Below, piece by piece: positions 1-10,085 of a DNA stretch of 33,506 bases. Numbering within the stretch: the stretch's first letter is position 1; each line of letters starts with the position of its first letter. The notes under the pieces were generated by a model. It saw nothing but the letters and a program-made list of their open reading frames with translations. It was not told the origin of the DNA and did not search any database. Location of the stretch: contig JANYBN010000144.1 of NCBI GenBank assembly GCA_025360785.1, forward strand, positions 1 through 33,506, in the 5' to 3' direction. The DNA comes from Geobacter sp. GTDB lineage: Bacteria; Desulfobacterota; Desulfuromonadia; Geobacterales; Pseudopelobacteraceae. Both the position numbers and the translations under genes were made by a program.

Positions 1-2451
<2,451 letters not shown>

Positions 2452-2492
2452 TCCTTGACTGTTCCCGTTTCATGAGCTCTCCTCACCAAAAG

Positions 2493-2605
2493 TTGCAGGT
2501 GCAATGTTTGTTGCAGTTAACCCTTCTGTCGCAACAGCCTGATATCACACGATTTTCATGCTGACATCACACTAAGCAACCTGAAATATTTCTTGCACCC
2601 CGCAA
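2493..2605. promoter_or_regulatory. Candidate upstream activator sites (TTGC/GCAA inverted repeats)
   Basis: Three inverted repeats sharing TTGC...GCAA half-sites precede the sigma-54 promoter: TTGCAGGTGCAA at 2493-2504, TGTTGC (2509-2514) paired with GCAACA (2531-2536), and TTGC-ACCCC-GCAA at 2593-2605. They lie about 60 to 170 bases upstream of the -24 element, the usual range for enhancer sites of NtrC-type activators. The repeats are seen directly. Binding by the activator encoded at 5031-6455 is inference. Confidence 0.45.
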
Positions 2606-2661
2606 CCTCACCGCAGCACCTGATCTACCTAACCTGCCGTTGTTACAGCGCAAATTTCTTA

Positions 2662-2677
2662 TGGCACACAAGATGCT
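2662..2677 (+). promoter_or_regulatory. Probable sigma-54 (-24/-12) promoter
   Basis: The bases TGGCACACAAGATGCT match the sigma-54 consensus TGGCACG-N4-TTGCW closely. The -24 GG (2663-2664) and -12 GC (2675-2676) are separated by exactly 10 bases, as required. Transcription would start near 2688, about 40 bases before the lipoprotein ATG at 2731. An NtrC-type sigma-54 activator is encoded downstream in the same apparent unit, which supports the call. Confidence 0.65.
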
Positions 2678-2730
2678 CTCTCTATCTGTAAAGACGCAAT
2701 CAAGCGGATATGCAGACAGGAAGGTGCCCC

Positions 2731-3291
2731 ATGAGATCGATAATTTTAGCCCAGAGTTTATTGTTTGTCGTATTATTCAGCGGGTGCGCCACAGTAAAAG
2801 AAAAACTTGCGCTTTCGTATGACCTGCCGGTAGCCGGCTCATACTGGGTTGAACGCACCATTCCGACTGAGCCGCTTAATGCGGCCGAAACTCTTGCCGT
2901 CCGCTCTGCCGTAGAACTTACAACAATACGGGAGCTTGACCAATCGGCAGTCTATGAGAGCAAGGATGGGAACATCGCGGTTATACGGTATGAGCAGCAG
3001 ACCACAGGCGATGAATTGTACATTACCACGGTAAAGTACCGGATCATGAATGGCCTCGTGTACGGAGAATCAACCCCGATTGTCATTGCTGTGCATGACC
3101 CGAAAAAAGAGGAGTTCGCCCATGAAGTCGCCTTTAACGCGATAAAAGGGATCAACCCCGACATACCGCCGAGTTACGAAGGAAGAATGTTCATCATCAG
3201 AAACATGGTAAACAGCAACTCATGCAGAGTTGACGTGGTTGAGAAGGATCTTGACAGAGAATATGTCACCTACCATGTCAGAACCTGTTAG
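2731..3291 (+). CDS. Small predicted lipoprotein of unknown function
   Basis: A 186-residue protein beginning with a basic Met-Arg, a hydrophobic core, and a lipobox ending LFSGC (Cys19), so it should be exported and lipid-anchored. The mature part is soluble, with no membrane segments, and contains two further cysteines (SNSCRVDV and the C-terminal residue). I do not recognise its family. ATG 2731 was chosen over the in-frame ATG at 2710 because AGGAAGGTG lies just before it and the signal peptide then has normal length. It is the first gene after the sigma-54 promoter and precedes a sensor kinase by 72 bases. A role as a signal-linked or target envelope protein of that system is inference only. 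Confidence 0.8.
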   Translation: MRSIILAQSLLFVVLFSGCATVKEKLALSYDLPVAGSYWVERTIPTEPLNAAETLAVRSAVELTTIRELDQSAVYESKDGNIAVIRYEQQTTGDELYITTVKYRIMNGLVYGESTPIVIAVHDPKKEEFAHEVAFNAIKGINPDIPPSYEGRMFIIRNMVNSNSCRVDVVEKDLDREYVTYHVRTC

Positions 3292-3363
3292 CAATTGCTC
3301 CATAGGTAGAAGTTGTGGTAATTTTCAGAATGCAAAAAGGCAAACCTGTTTTCCGGAGGATGT

Positions 3364-5034
3364 TTGAGAAATACCGGCATATCGAATAACAACCCCTTCA
3401 AGGATGCCGCATCGGTGCTCCTTGTCGATGATTCGGAATTAGTCCGCTCAGTCCTGCGCGAGTTGCTGGAAATCAGTGGATATCGTGTCATTGAAGCTGC
3501 GGATGGCAAAGAGGGCCTGGAGTTGTTTGAAAGGGAGAGAACTGATATCGTCCTGACCGACTTGCAGATGCCGGGAATGGACGGTTTAACCTTTATCGCG
3601 GAGCTTAATGACCGATATATCAATGTACCGGTCATTGTTATTTCCGGAGAAGGCTCACTGTCCGATGCGATAGAGGCGGTTCGTCTCGGCGCATGGGACT
3701 ACCTGATAAAGCCGATCAGAGATGTCAGAGAGATTGAAATCACCATCACAAGGGCACTTGAGCGTGCTCGTCTGCTGGAAGATAACCATCGTTACCGGCA
3801 GCATCTTGAAGATTTGGTACAGTCACAGACGCGCGAGATCCGTGAGGGTAAAGAGCGTTTTTCCCAACTGTTCCTGCAGCACGAGGATGCCATAATACTG
3901 TTCAAGCTCGACTCCTTTGAGATCGTTGATGCTAATCCGGCAGCAACGGAGTTGTACGGATACAGTCGTGACGAGCTGCTGTGCGCCTTTCCATGGCCTT
4001 TTATAGGTGAGGGCCATATTGCACTGCAGGAATCGCTGCTTGCTGCTCTCGGCCTGAATGGCCGATTCGACGTATTCAGGCTGTCACTCCTTCGAAAGGA
4101 CGGCACCCCGGTTAGCGTCTCGATGCGTGGCAAGCTCGTTACAATAGCGTATGACAAGGTCGTTTACTGTTCGTCCAGGGACATCAGCGAGAAAATCAGG
4201 CTGGAAGAGGACGTTCGCGACACACAATCGAAGCTGATTCAGGCCAACAAGATGGCTTCTCTGGGTATGATCTCCTCCGGCATTGCCCATGAGATCAATA
4301 ATCCCAACAATTTCATCATGTTCAACTCATCATTGCTGTCCGAAACGTGGCAGGCGGTGGCGGAGATACTTGATGAACATGCCGCCGAACATGGTGATTT
4401 CCATCTGGCCGGGCAGCGTTTCTCTGAAGTTCGCGAAGAAACGCCGCGCCTGATCGCCGGGCTGTCGGAAGGATCGCGCAGAATTCAAGCCATCGTCGAA
4501 ACGCTGAAAGGATTTGTCAGGCAGGATCCGGACGGGGCTGTGATGTGCATCGATATCAACAGAACCATACAGATGGCAATGACGCTGCTCTCTCATGAGT
4601 TACGCAATCATGCCCGCGATGTTAAAGTGGATCTTGACTCCGACTTGCCGCATGTCTCCGGCAATTGTCAGCAAATAGAACAGGTTGTGATCAATCTCGT
4701 CACCAATGCACTGCACGCGGTGGCCGGCAATGGTGGCAAGATAAGGCTTGCGACCTCATATGACCTTGCGGAGGAGGTCGTGATAATCACGGTGCAAGAT
4801 GATGGGGTCGGCATGACGAAGGAAGAGCTGGAACGTGTGGCTGAACCGTTTTTTACCACAAAATCCGCTCAGGGCGGGACCGGACTCGGCGTATCTATTT
4901 CGCTTTCCATTGTCAGGGAGCACAACGGGACACTGGTCTATGAGTCAGAGCCGGGGCACGGGACAACTGTTTCAGTGCGGTTGCCGGTTTCCGCCTGCTT
5001 GATCAACGAAGACAATTGCGGAGCGAGCTTATGA
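3364..5034 (+). CDS. Hybrid sensor histidine kinase (REC-PAS-HisKA-HATPase)
   Basis: A 556-residue cytoplasmic kinase with no membrane segments. Domains in order: a receiver at about 18-130 with acidic pair D22/D23, phospho-acceptor D66 (LTDLQMPGMDG) and K116; a PAS domain at about 165-270; a HisKA dimerisation domain with phospho-accepting H309 (SGIAHEINNPNN); and an ATPase domain with NLVTNALHAV, DDGVGM and GGTGLG motifs. The NNPNN after the H-box is typical of NtrB-like kinases that pair with sigma-54 activators. The start is TTG, placed four bases after GGAGG; no in-frame ATG exists before an upstream stop at 3319. The stop overlaps the next gene by four bases (ATGA), so the two are coupled and the kinase probably phosphorylates the NtrC-type regulator. 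The N-terminal receiver suggests input from another kinase. Confidence 0.93.
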   Translation: MRNTGISNNNPFKDAASVLLVDDSELVRSVLRELLEISGYRVIEAADGKEGLELFERERTDIVLTDLQMPGMDGLTFIAELNDRYINVPVIVISGEGSLSDAIEAVRLGAWDYLIKPIRDVREIEITITRALERARLLEDNHRYRQHLEDLVQSQTREIREGKERFSQLFLQHEDAIILFKLDSFEIVDANPAATELYGYSRDELLCAFPWPFIGEGHIALQESLLAALGLNGRFDVFRLSLLRKDGTPVSVSMRGKLVTIAYDKVVYCSSRDISEKIRLEEDVRDTQSKLIQANKMASLGMISSGIAHEINNPNNFIMFNSSLLSETWQAVAEILDEHAAEHGDFHLAGQRFSEVREETPRLIAGLSEGSRRIQAIVETLKGFVRQDPDGAVMCIDINRTIQMAMTLLSHELRNHARDVKVDLDSDLPHVSGNCQQIEQVVINLVTNALHAVAGNGGKIRLATSYDLAEEVVIITVQDDGVGMTKEELERVAEPFFTTKSAQGGTGLGVSISLSIVREHNGTLVYESEPGHGTTVSVRLPVSACLINEDNCGASL

Positions 5035-6455
5035 AACAGACTGCCGGGGCACCCCCTTTGATTGTCCTGGTGGACGATGAGCCCCAGCTCCTCTTCAGTT
5101 GTGCAACCATCTTGAGAAGGGCCGGGTTGAGCAATCTGCACACCATAAATGATGGCCAGACGCTGTTCCCCTTTTTGGCAGAGCATCTGCCGGCACTCAT
5201 CGTGCTTGACCTGACAATGCCCCATGTGGCCGGACTCGATCTGCTCAACCGGGTGACGGCCGAGTACCCCCAGGTGCCTGTGATCGTCATGACCGCAACC
5301 ACCGAGCTGGATACGGCAGTTGAATGCATGAAACAAGGGGCTTTTGATTATCTGGTGAAGCCGGTGGAACAGAGCCGCTACCTTTCCAGTGTCAAGCGCG
5401 CCCTTGAGTTGAACAGCCTGCGACAGATGAACCTGTCGCTGAAAGAGAGCCTGCTGGCCGGCAAGTCACCCAACAAAAGTGCTTTTGCTGAAATAATCAC
5501 TCAAAGTACCGCGATGAAGGCCATCTTCAGCTATCTGGAAGTTGTGGCTGTTTCCAGCCAGCCAATCCTGATTACCGGGGAAACCGGCGTCGGCAAGGAG
5601 CTATTCTCGAACGCAGTGCATGCGCTGAGCAGGCGTACAGGTGAGTTCGTGGCGGTAAATGTGGCCGGTCTGGATGATGTCGTCTTCTCGGACACCCTTT
5701 TTGGTCACAAGAAGGGCGCTTACACTGGTGCCGATCAGGCGCGGGAGGGCATGATCGCAAAGGCTGGAGGAGGAACCCTTTTTCTGGATGAGATTGGCGA
5801 CCTTAATACCGCCTCGCAGGTGAAACTGCTGCGCCTTCTTCAGGAGGGCGAGTACTACCCGCTCGGCTCGGATGTCGCCAGACGCAGTGATGCCCGCATC
5901 ATTGTGGCCACCAACCAGGAGCTCAGCGCAACCATGACAGAGGGAAGATTCAGGAAAGATCTTTATTTCCGACTCTGTGCGCACCAGATTACCATTCCGC
6001 CACTCCGGGAGCGTAAGGATGATCTTCCGCTGCTCTTCGAGCATTTTGTCAATGAGGCGGCATCCTCACTCTCCATGGAACGTCCTTCCTTCAGCTCTGA
6101 ACTCTTTGATTGTTTGAAGGAGTATGCCTTTCCAGGTAACGTGAGAGAATTCAAGGCGATGGTGCATGACGCAGTTGCCCAGAATAAAAACGGCGTACCG
6201 ATGCTTGAATCCATGAGAAAGAAAACCGGATTCAAACCATCCCCCAGGCAGACAGATAACTCCGAAGGTGAAACGAACCGGTTCCTGGAGCATAAACAGT
6301 ATCGTTTTCCAACTTTGAAAGAGGCGGAAGAGGAGCTGATTACGGAGGCGCTGCGCCGCTCCGGCGGCAGCCAGGGACCCGCTGCAGCCCTTCTGGGCAT
6401 CACTCGCCAGGCACTTAATCAGCGGCTCACCCGGAAAAAGGCTGATTCAAACTAA
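5031..6455 (+). CDS. Sigma-54-dependent NtrC-family response regulator
   Basis: A 474-residue bacterial enhancer-binding protein. The receiver has D15/D16, phospho-acceptor D60 (IVLDLTMP) and a K in LVKPVE. The AAA+ domain has Walker A GETGVGKE at 183-190, the sigma-54-contacting loop GAYTGA at 229-234 (Tyr for the more common Phe, a frequent variant), Walker B LFLDEIGD, and FPGNVREF. A Fis-type helix-turn-helix occupies the C-terminus (AAALLGITRQALNQRL). ATG 5031 is chosen over the longer TTG at 5016 because it overlaps the kinase stop as ATGA. It should activate sigma-54 promoters when phosphorylated by the upstream kinase. The promoter at 2662-2677 is a candidate target, implying autoregulation. 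Confidence 0.95.
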   Translation: MKQTAGAPPLIVLVDDEPQLLFSCATILRRAGLSNLHTINDGQTLFPFLAEHLPALIVLDLTMPHVAGLDLLNRVTAEYPQVPVIVMTATTELDTAVECMKQGAFDYLVKPVEQSRYLSSVKRALELNSLRQMNLSLKESLLAGKSPNKSAFAEIITQSTAMKAIFSYLEVVAVSSQPILITGETGVGKELFSNAVHALSRRTGEFVAVNVAGLDDVVFSDTLFGHKKGAYTGADQAREGMIAKAGGGTLFLDEIGDLNTASQVKLLRLLQEGEYYPLGSDVARRSDARIIVATNQELSATMTEGRFRKDLYFRLCAHQITIPPLRERKDDLPLLFEHFVNEAASSLSMERPSFSSELFDCLKEYAFPGNVREFKAMVHDAVAQNKNGVPMLESMRKKTGFKPSPRQTDNSEGETNRFLEHKQYRFPTLKEAEEELITEALRRSGGSQGPAAALLGITRQALNQRLTRKKADSN

Positions 6456-6460
6456 AATTG

Positions 6461-6487
6461 AAAAGGGAGCAGCTTTTGGCTGCCCCC
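6461..6487 (-). terminator. Intrinsic terminator between convergent genes
   Basis: Read on the - strand, GGGGGCAGC, a short CAAAA loop and GCTGCTCCC form a nine-pair stem (one G-U) followed by TTTTCAATTTT. It ends the membrane-protein gene at 6515. On the + strand the stem has an A-C mismatch and lacks a T-run, so it would stop the regulator transcript less well. Confidence 0.75.
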
Positions 6488-6514
6488 CTTGGTAGATTTC
6501 ACTGGCGGAATAGA

Positions 6515-7003
6515 TTACAAACCCATCTTCATCCGCTTTCTGGCGCTGAAGTTGAAACACTGGAAATACATCAGGCAGGTCAGCAGAAACGAGAAGATCG
6601 TAGAGGCTAGAACCAGCGGAGCTCCGGCCGCCTTCTTTGCATCCGGGACAAGCGAGACAAAAACCATGAAGAACGCCACGCCACAAAATTTCCACAGGTC
6701 CCCGATCAACCGTTTTTTACGCAGGGCGGTCAGCTGTTCGGCAGACAGATTTGGCGCACTCCCTTCGATTTCTACACCGGCATCACGCCAGGCCAGCCGG
6801 TAGACAGGATAAATAAGCAGTAACTGCACGGCGAGTGAAGCCACAACACTGCTGACAAACTGTCCGGGCTTATTGAGGGCGACAAACTGACCCTGGAAAA
6901 CGATCGCCAGGACGATCAACAGCCCCGTTAAGATTGTCTGAACGATACGATAGACCATCATCTGCCGGTTAAGTTTTTTAAAATCTACACTGGCCATTGA
7001 CAT
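6515..7003 (-). CDS. Four-helix inner-membrane protein of unknown function
   Basis: About 162 residues with four hydrophobic segments, at roughly 16-36, 48-69, 102-118 and 126-146, a charged loop between helices 2 and 3, and a basic C-terminus (SARKRMKMGL). I do not recognise the family. Two starts are possible, ATG 7003 or ATG 6997. A TGGAG sequence precedes both, and the longer frame to 7108 lacks a convincing ribosome site. The gene stands alone between two + strand signalling modules, converging on the NtrC gene and diverging from the next kinase. Nothing in the sequence gives a substrate or role. Confidence 0.7.
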   Translation of the reverse strand: MSMASVDFKKLNRQMMVYRIVQTILTGLLIVLAIVFQGQFVALNKPGQFVSSVVASLAVQLLLIYPVYRLAWRDAGVEIEGSAPNLSAEQLTALRKKRLIGDLWKFCGVAFFMVFVSLVPDAKKAAGAPLVLASTIFSFLLTCLMYFQCFNFSARKRMKMGL

Positions 7004-7181
7004 ACACTCCACAAGGTAATTATAACTCTGTTTCAGCAGCGCGAGAATGTAGCAGAAAGCGGCTGGATGCACAAGCATGCAAAACGACCCGTTACCGATT
7101 TGACCCATAAACCACCGCTAACCGCAGAGCAGCGCCTGCTTTAGACTTCATACTTTGCGGTATATTTTCAGGATTATACTT

Positions 7182-8123
7182 ATGAACATTCTTCGCCGCA
7201 TCTTCCATCCGATCATGGCCTTGATCGCCATCCAGCTGATCTGGATCACCGTAGTCGTGTTCTGGATTTATTGGTTTATCGGCAAGCATCGCGAGTTACG
7301 CGCGCTGGCCGAAAAATATCGACCCGAACTGCTTGGACAGGGGGCTAACTGGCCGGTCATGGTAGAAGGTCTGGCCATGCTGGTGCTGATCCTGATCGGC
7401 GTGTACGTGATCTTTGTCTACTGGAACCGCCAGGCCAACCTGTATCTTCAGCAGCGTAACATCATCTCCCAGGTGACCCATGAACTGAAATCCCCGCTCG
7501 CTTCCATCCAGCTACACCTGGAGACGATCCGCCTGCGCAGGCCATCCGAAGAGCGCCTCGATTCTTTCGTCACCACCATGCTGTCCGACACCGACCGGCT
7601 CCACTATTTGATCAACAATCTGCTGATGGCCGCCCGCCTCGAACAGCGCCGCAAGCAGTCCGAGCGGCGACTTACCGACCTGACGCAGCTGGTGAGCGAG
7701 CATATCGAGCGCGAACGGGGCACCCTGCCGCAGGGGGGGAGCATTTCATTCGAAGCAGCCGCCTCACTGAAGGCGCTGGTAGACCCCGAAGAGATGGGCA
7801 TGGTTGTACGCAATCTGTTCGAAAATGCGGTGCTCTATTCGCCGCAAAGTCTGGACATATCGGTCCGGCTGATAAAAACCGGGACATGGCTGCAGCTCTC
7901 GGTTCAGGATCATGGCCGGGGTCTTGACCGGAAAGAACTGAAAAAAGTATTCGACCGTTTCTATCGTGTCCAGCCTCCGGGCGACAATGTACGCGGTACC
8001 GGGCTGGGTCTCTACATCGTGGAATCGGTAATCAAGGGGTATGGCGGCACGGTCAGCGTGACCAGCGATGGGCCGGGCAAAGGATGCACGTTTACGATTA
8101 AATTCCCCTGCGGCATAAGGTGA
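7182..8123 (+). CDS. Membrane sensor histidine kinase
   Basis: A 313-residue class I sensor kinase. Two transmembrane helices (about 10-33 and 62-82) flank a short periplasmic loop of roughly 28 residues, too small for a large ligand-binding domain, so the signal may be membrane-associated. The phospho-accepting His is H100 (VTHELKSPLAS). The ATPase domain shows NLFENAVLYS, DHGRGLD, FDRFYRV and GTGLGLYI. ATG 7182 is preferred over the TTG at 7155 because AGGA lies eight bases upstream. Five bases separate its stop from the OmpR-type regulator, its evident partner. Confidence 0.93.
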   Translation: MNILRRIFHPIMALIAIQLIWITVVVFWIYWFIGKHRELRALAEKYRPELLGQGANWPVMVEGLAMLVLILIGVYVIFVYWNRQANLYLQQRNIISQVTHELKSPLASIQLHLETIRLRRPSEERLDSFVTTMLSDTDRLHYLINNLLMAARLEQRRKQSERRLTDLTQLVSEHIERERGTLPQGGSISFEAAASLKALVDPEEMGMVVRNLFENAVLYSPQSLDISVRLIKTGTWLQLSVQDHGRGLDRKELKKVFDRFYRVQPPGDNVRGTGLGLYIVESVIKGYGGTVSVTSDGPGKGCTFTIKFPCGIR

Positions 8124-8128
8124 CATGA

Positions 8129-8836
8129 ATGACTGACGACAAACCACATATACTGCTGGTCGAAGACGAAATTCACCTGGCGCGCGGGATCTGCTTCAAT
8201 CTTGAAGAAGAAGGGCACCGGGTCAGCCATTTCGAGACCGCCGAGAGGGCTATGGCAACACTGGAAATCGAGCACTTTGATCTGGTTATTCTGGATGTCA
8301 TGCTACCGGGCATGGACGGTTTCCAGGCTTGCCGTGCCATCAGAGCGCTTGATCCGCGTGTTCCGATTCTGTTGCTGACCGCCCGTTCTGAAGATGCCGA
8401 CCGGGTCGAGGGACTTGAAAACGGCGCCGATGATTATCTCACCAAGCCATTTAATCTGGTGGAATTTCTGTTGCGGGTCAAGGGGATGCTGAGGCGTTCT
8501 TCATGGTATCGACCGGAACCGGTTGAGGAGGGGTATAGTTTCGGCGACAATGAGGTGTTTCTGCTTTCGTACCGGGCCAGAACGGCCCAGGGGGAGGTTG
8601 ACCTGACCGAGATGGAAGTCCGGGTTCTGTCGGTCTTTTTCCGGAAGGAGGGACAAGCCATCCATCGCAGTGACCTGCTGCAGTCCGTTTGGGGCTACAG
8701 CAGCGACACCGAGACCCGGACGCTGGACAATTTTATTGTCCGGCTCCGCAAGTACTTCGAACCTGATCCCTCTCATCCGATACATTTTCAGACGGTAAGA
8801 GCGGTCGGATACCGCTTCAGTCGCGAAGGCAAATGA
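8129..8836 (+). CDS. OmpR/PhoB-family response regulator
   Basis: A 235-residue DNA-binding response regulator, partner of the kinase immediately upstream. The receiver has E12/D13, phospho-acceptor D56 (VILDVMLPGMDG), a Thr in LLLTARS and a Lys in YLTKPF. The C-terminal half is a winged helix with the usual LTEMEVRVLS, DLLQSVWGY and VRLRKYFE...VRAVGYRF landmarks. Its length is normal for the family. An AAGG site precedes the ATG. The regulon cannot be inferred from this window. Confidence 0.95.
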   Translation: MTDDKPHILLVEDEIHLARGICFNLEEEGHRVSHFETAERAMATLEIEHFDLVILDVMLPGMDGFQACRAIRALDPRVPILLLTARSEDADRVEGLENGADDYLTKPFNLVEFLLRVKGMLRRSSWYRPEPVEEGYSFGDNEVFLLSYRARTAQGEVDLTEMEVRVLSVFFRKEGQAIHRSDLLQSVWGYSSDTETRTLDNFIVRLRKYFEPDPSHPIHFQTVRAVGYRFSREGK

Positions 8837-8904
8837 GCTGAGTCAACCCTCTTGCACCCCTTTTGTGTACAAACCACTTTCCACCAACAGGGACTGAGGG
8901 GTTG

Positions 8905-9237
8905 TTAATGATGGAAGCGACCTTTACGTTCCTTATGAGCTTGTGTAGGGGATTTGTGGCAGTCGAAACAGGCCTTTTCCTCCACTTTTTTTGCTTCCAG
9001 AGGCGACTCCTGTCCACCCAGAGAAGGCAGATTGTATTCGGGGGTCTGAAAGGTGAGCCGACCACGCTCATCGGTTACGTTGGCCGGTTTGTATACCACC
9101 TGCCAGTTGGCGCTGATTGCCGTGGTGTGGCACTGATCGCACCCCCCGGGAGGAGGAATGCTTTTCCATGAAGTGAACATGGCACAACCGCTGATCGTGA
9201 CAACACATCCGGAAAGAAGTAAGAGGGCATATTTCAT
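8905..9237 (-). CDS. Small c-type cytochrome lipoprotein with two haem-binding sites
   Basis: A 110-residue protein with a signal peptide and lipobox ISGC (Cys18), followed by two CxxCH sites: CDQCH at 33-37 and CFDCH at 90-94. Distal ligands could come from H98-H110 near the C-terminus, which is rich in His and Lys. It should be a membrane-anchored periplasmic electron carrier. ATG 9237 is chosen over the longer frame to 9309 because AGGAG lies about seven bases upstream and the signal peptide then starts correctly. It lies 68 bases downstream of tatD and may be read from the same promoter. Its redox partners are unknown. Confidence 0.85.
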   Translation of the reverse strand: MKYALLLLSGCVVTISGCAMFTSWKSIPPPGGCDQCHTTAISANWQVVYKPANVTDERGRLTFQTPEYNLPSLGGQESPLEAKKVEEKACFDCHKSPTQAHKERKGRFHH

Positions 9238-9305
9238 CGAGTCGCTCCTAAGGGAAAATATCATAACAGTTTTGAATGTAGCATAGAATCGGCTAAAATA
9301 CAGCC

Positions 9306-10085
9306 TCAAGCAGAATTACTCTCAAGCCGCAGGATGCTGCGGAGATTGCCCGTTGTAATACGGGCAACCGTTTCCAGAGAAATTTCGCGTACCTCTGCCA
9401 CCCGCTGCGCCGTTTCCGTTATCCATGCGGGGCGGTTGAAACGGCCGCGATAACGCTGCGGGGTCATATCGGGGGCATCCGTTTCCAGCACCAGATGCTC
9501 CAGCGGCAGATCCCTGGCGACTCGTAACGGCTTGACGGCATTATCCCAGGTAACCGTCCCTGAAATCGAGATGGCGAAGCCGAGCCGGATGAAGTCGCGC
9601 GCCATTTCCACGGAACCGGAGAAGGCGTGCATGATCCCGCCGACCTGATCAGCCTTCTCGTCGCGCAGAATACGCAGTACCCTTTGAAACGCCCGACGGC
9701 AATGAACCAGCACCGGCAGATTACAACTGACGGCTATGCGGAGCTGTTCTCTAAACGCCTGTTCCTGCAGTTCCAGCGATACGGTATAGACCGGATCCAG
9801 TCCGGTTTCTCCAATCGCAACACCCTGCACCGCACACTCCCTCAGATGGTCAAGAACCTGATCGTTCATATGCCCCGCGTGCATCGGATGAATACCGTAA
9901 GCCGGTAAAATCCGGGGGTCAGCTGCGGCAACTGATGAGATTCCGGCCCAGCCGTCAGGATGCACCCCGGGGACGACAAAGCCCTGAACTCCTGCGGATC
10001 CGGCTTCCTGCAAAAACTTCGGCAGACCGGATTTGAGGGGTTCCAGGTCGAGATGGCAATGACTGTCGAACAGCTCAGCACTCAT
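9306..10085 (-). CDS. tatD: TatD-family metal-dependent hydrolase/DNase
   Basis: A 259-residue TIM-barrel hydrolase of the TatD family. Metal ligands are visible: HCH at 9-11, E93 in the GETGLD motif, a His in LVHCRRA, a His in MHAFSGS, and the Asp in LETDAPDM. Family members act as 3'-5' exonucleases or quality-control hydrolases in the cytoplasm. The ATG at 10085 overlaps the stop of the phospholipase D gene as ATGA, which supports this start over the GTG at 10094 and indicates coupling. The gene could equally be one of the ycfH-type paralogues, since the sequence does not distinguish them. Confidence 0.9.
   Translation of the reverse strand: MSAELFDSHCHLDLEPLKSGLPKFLQEAGSAGVQGFVVPGVHPDGWAGISSVAAADPRILPAYGIHPMHAGHMNDQVLDHLRECAVQGVAIGETGLDPVYTVSLELQEQAFREQLRIAVSCNLPVLVHCRRAFQRVLRILRDEKADQVGGIMHAFSGSVEMARDFIRLGFAISISGTVTWDNAVKPLRVARDLPLEHLVLETDAPDMTPQRYRGRFNRPAWITETAQRVAEVREISLETVARITTGNLRSILRLESNSA

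Noticed and set aside
2640-2822. A 60-codon + strand frame covering the sigma-54 promoter and the start of the lipoprotein gene
   Set aside because: It begins upstream of the inferred transcription start, overlaps the lipoprotein in another frame, and lacks a ribosome site.
8837-8904. Possible terminator hairpin between the OmpR-type regulator and the cytochrome gene (CAACCCTC with GAGGGGTTG)
   Set aside because: The arms are imperfect, the loop is about 38 bases, and there is no T-run on either strand.
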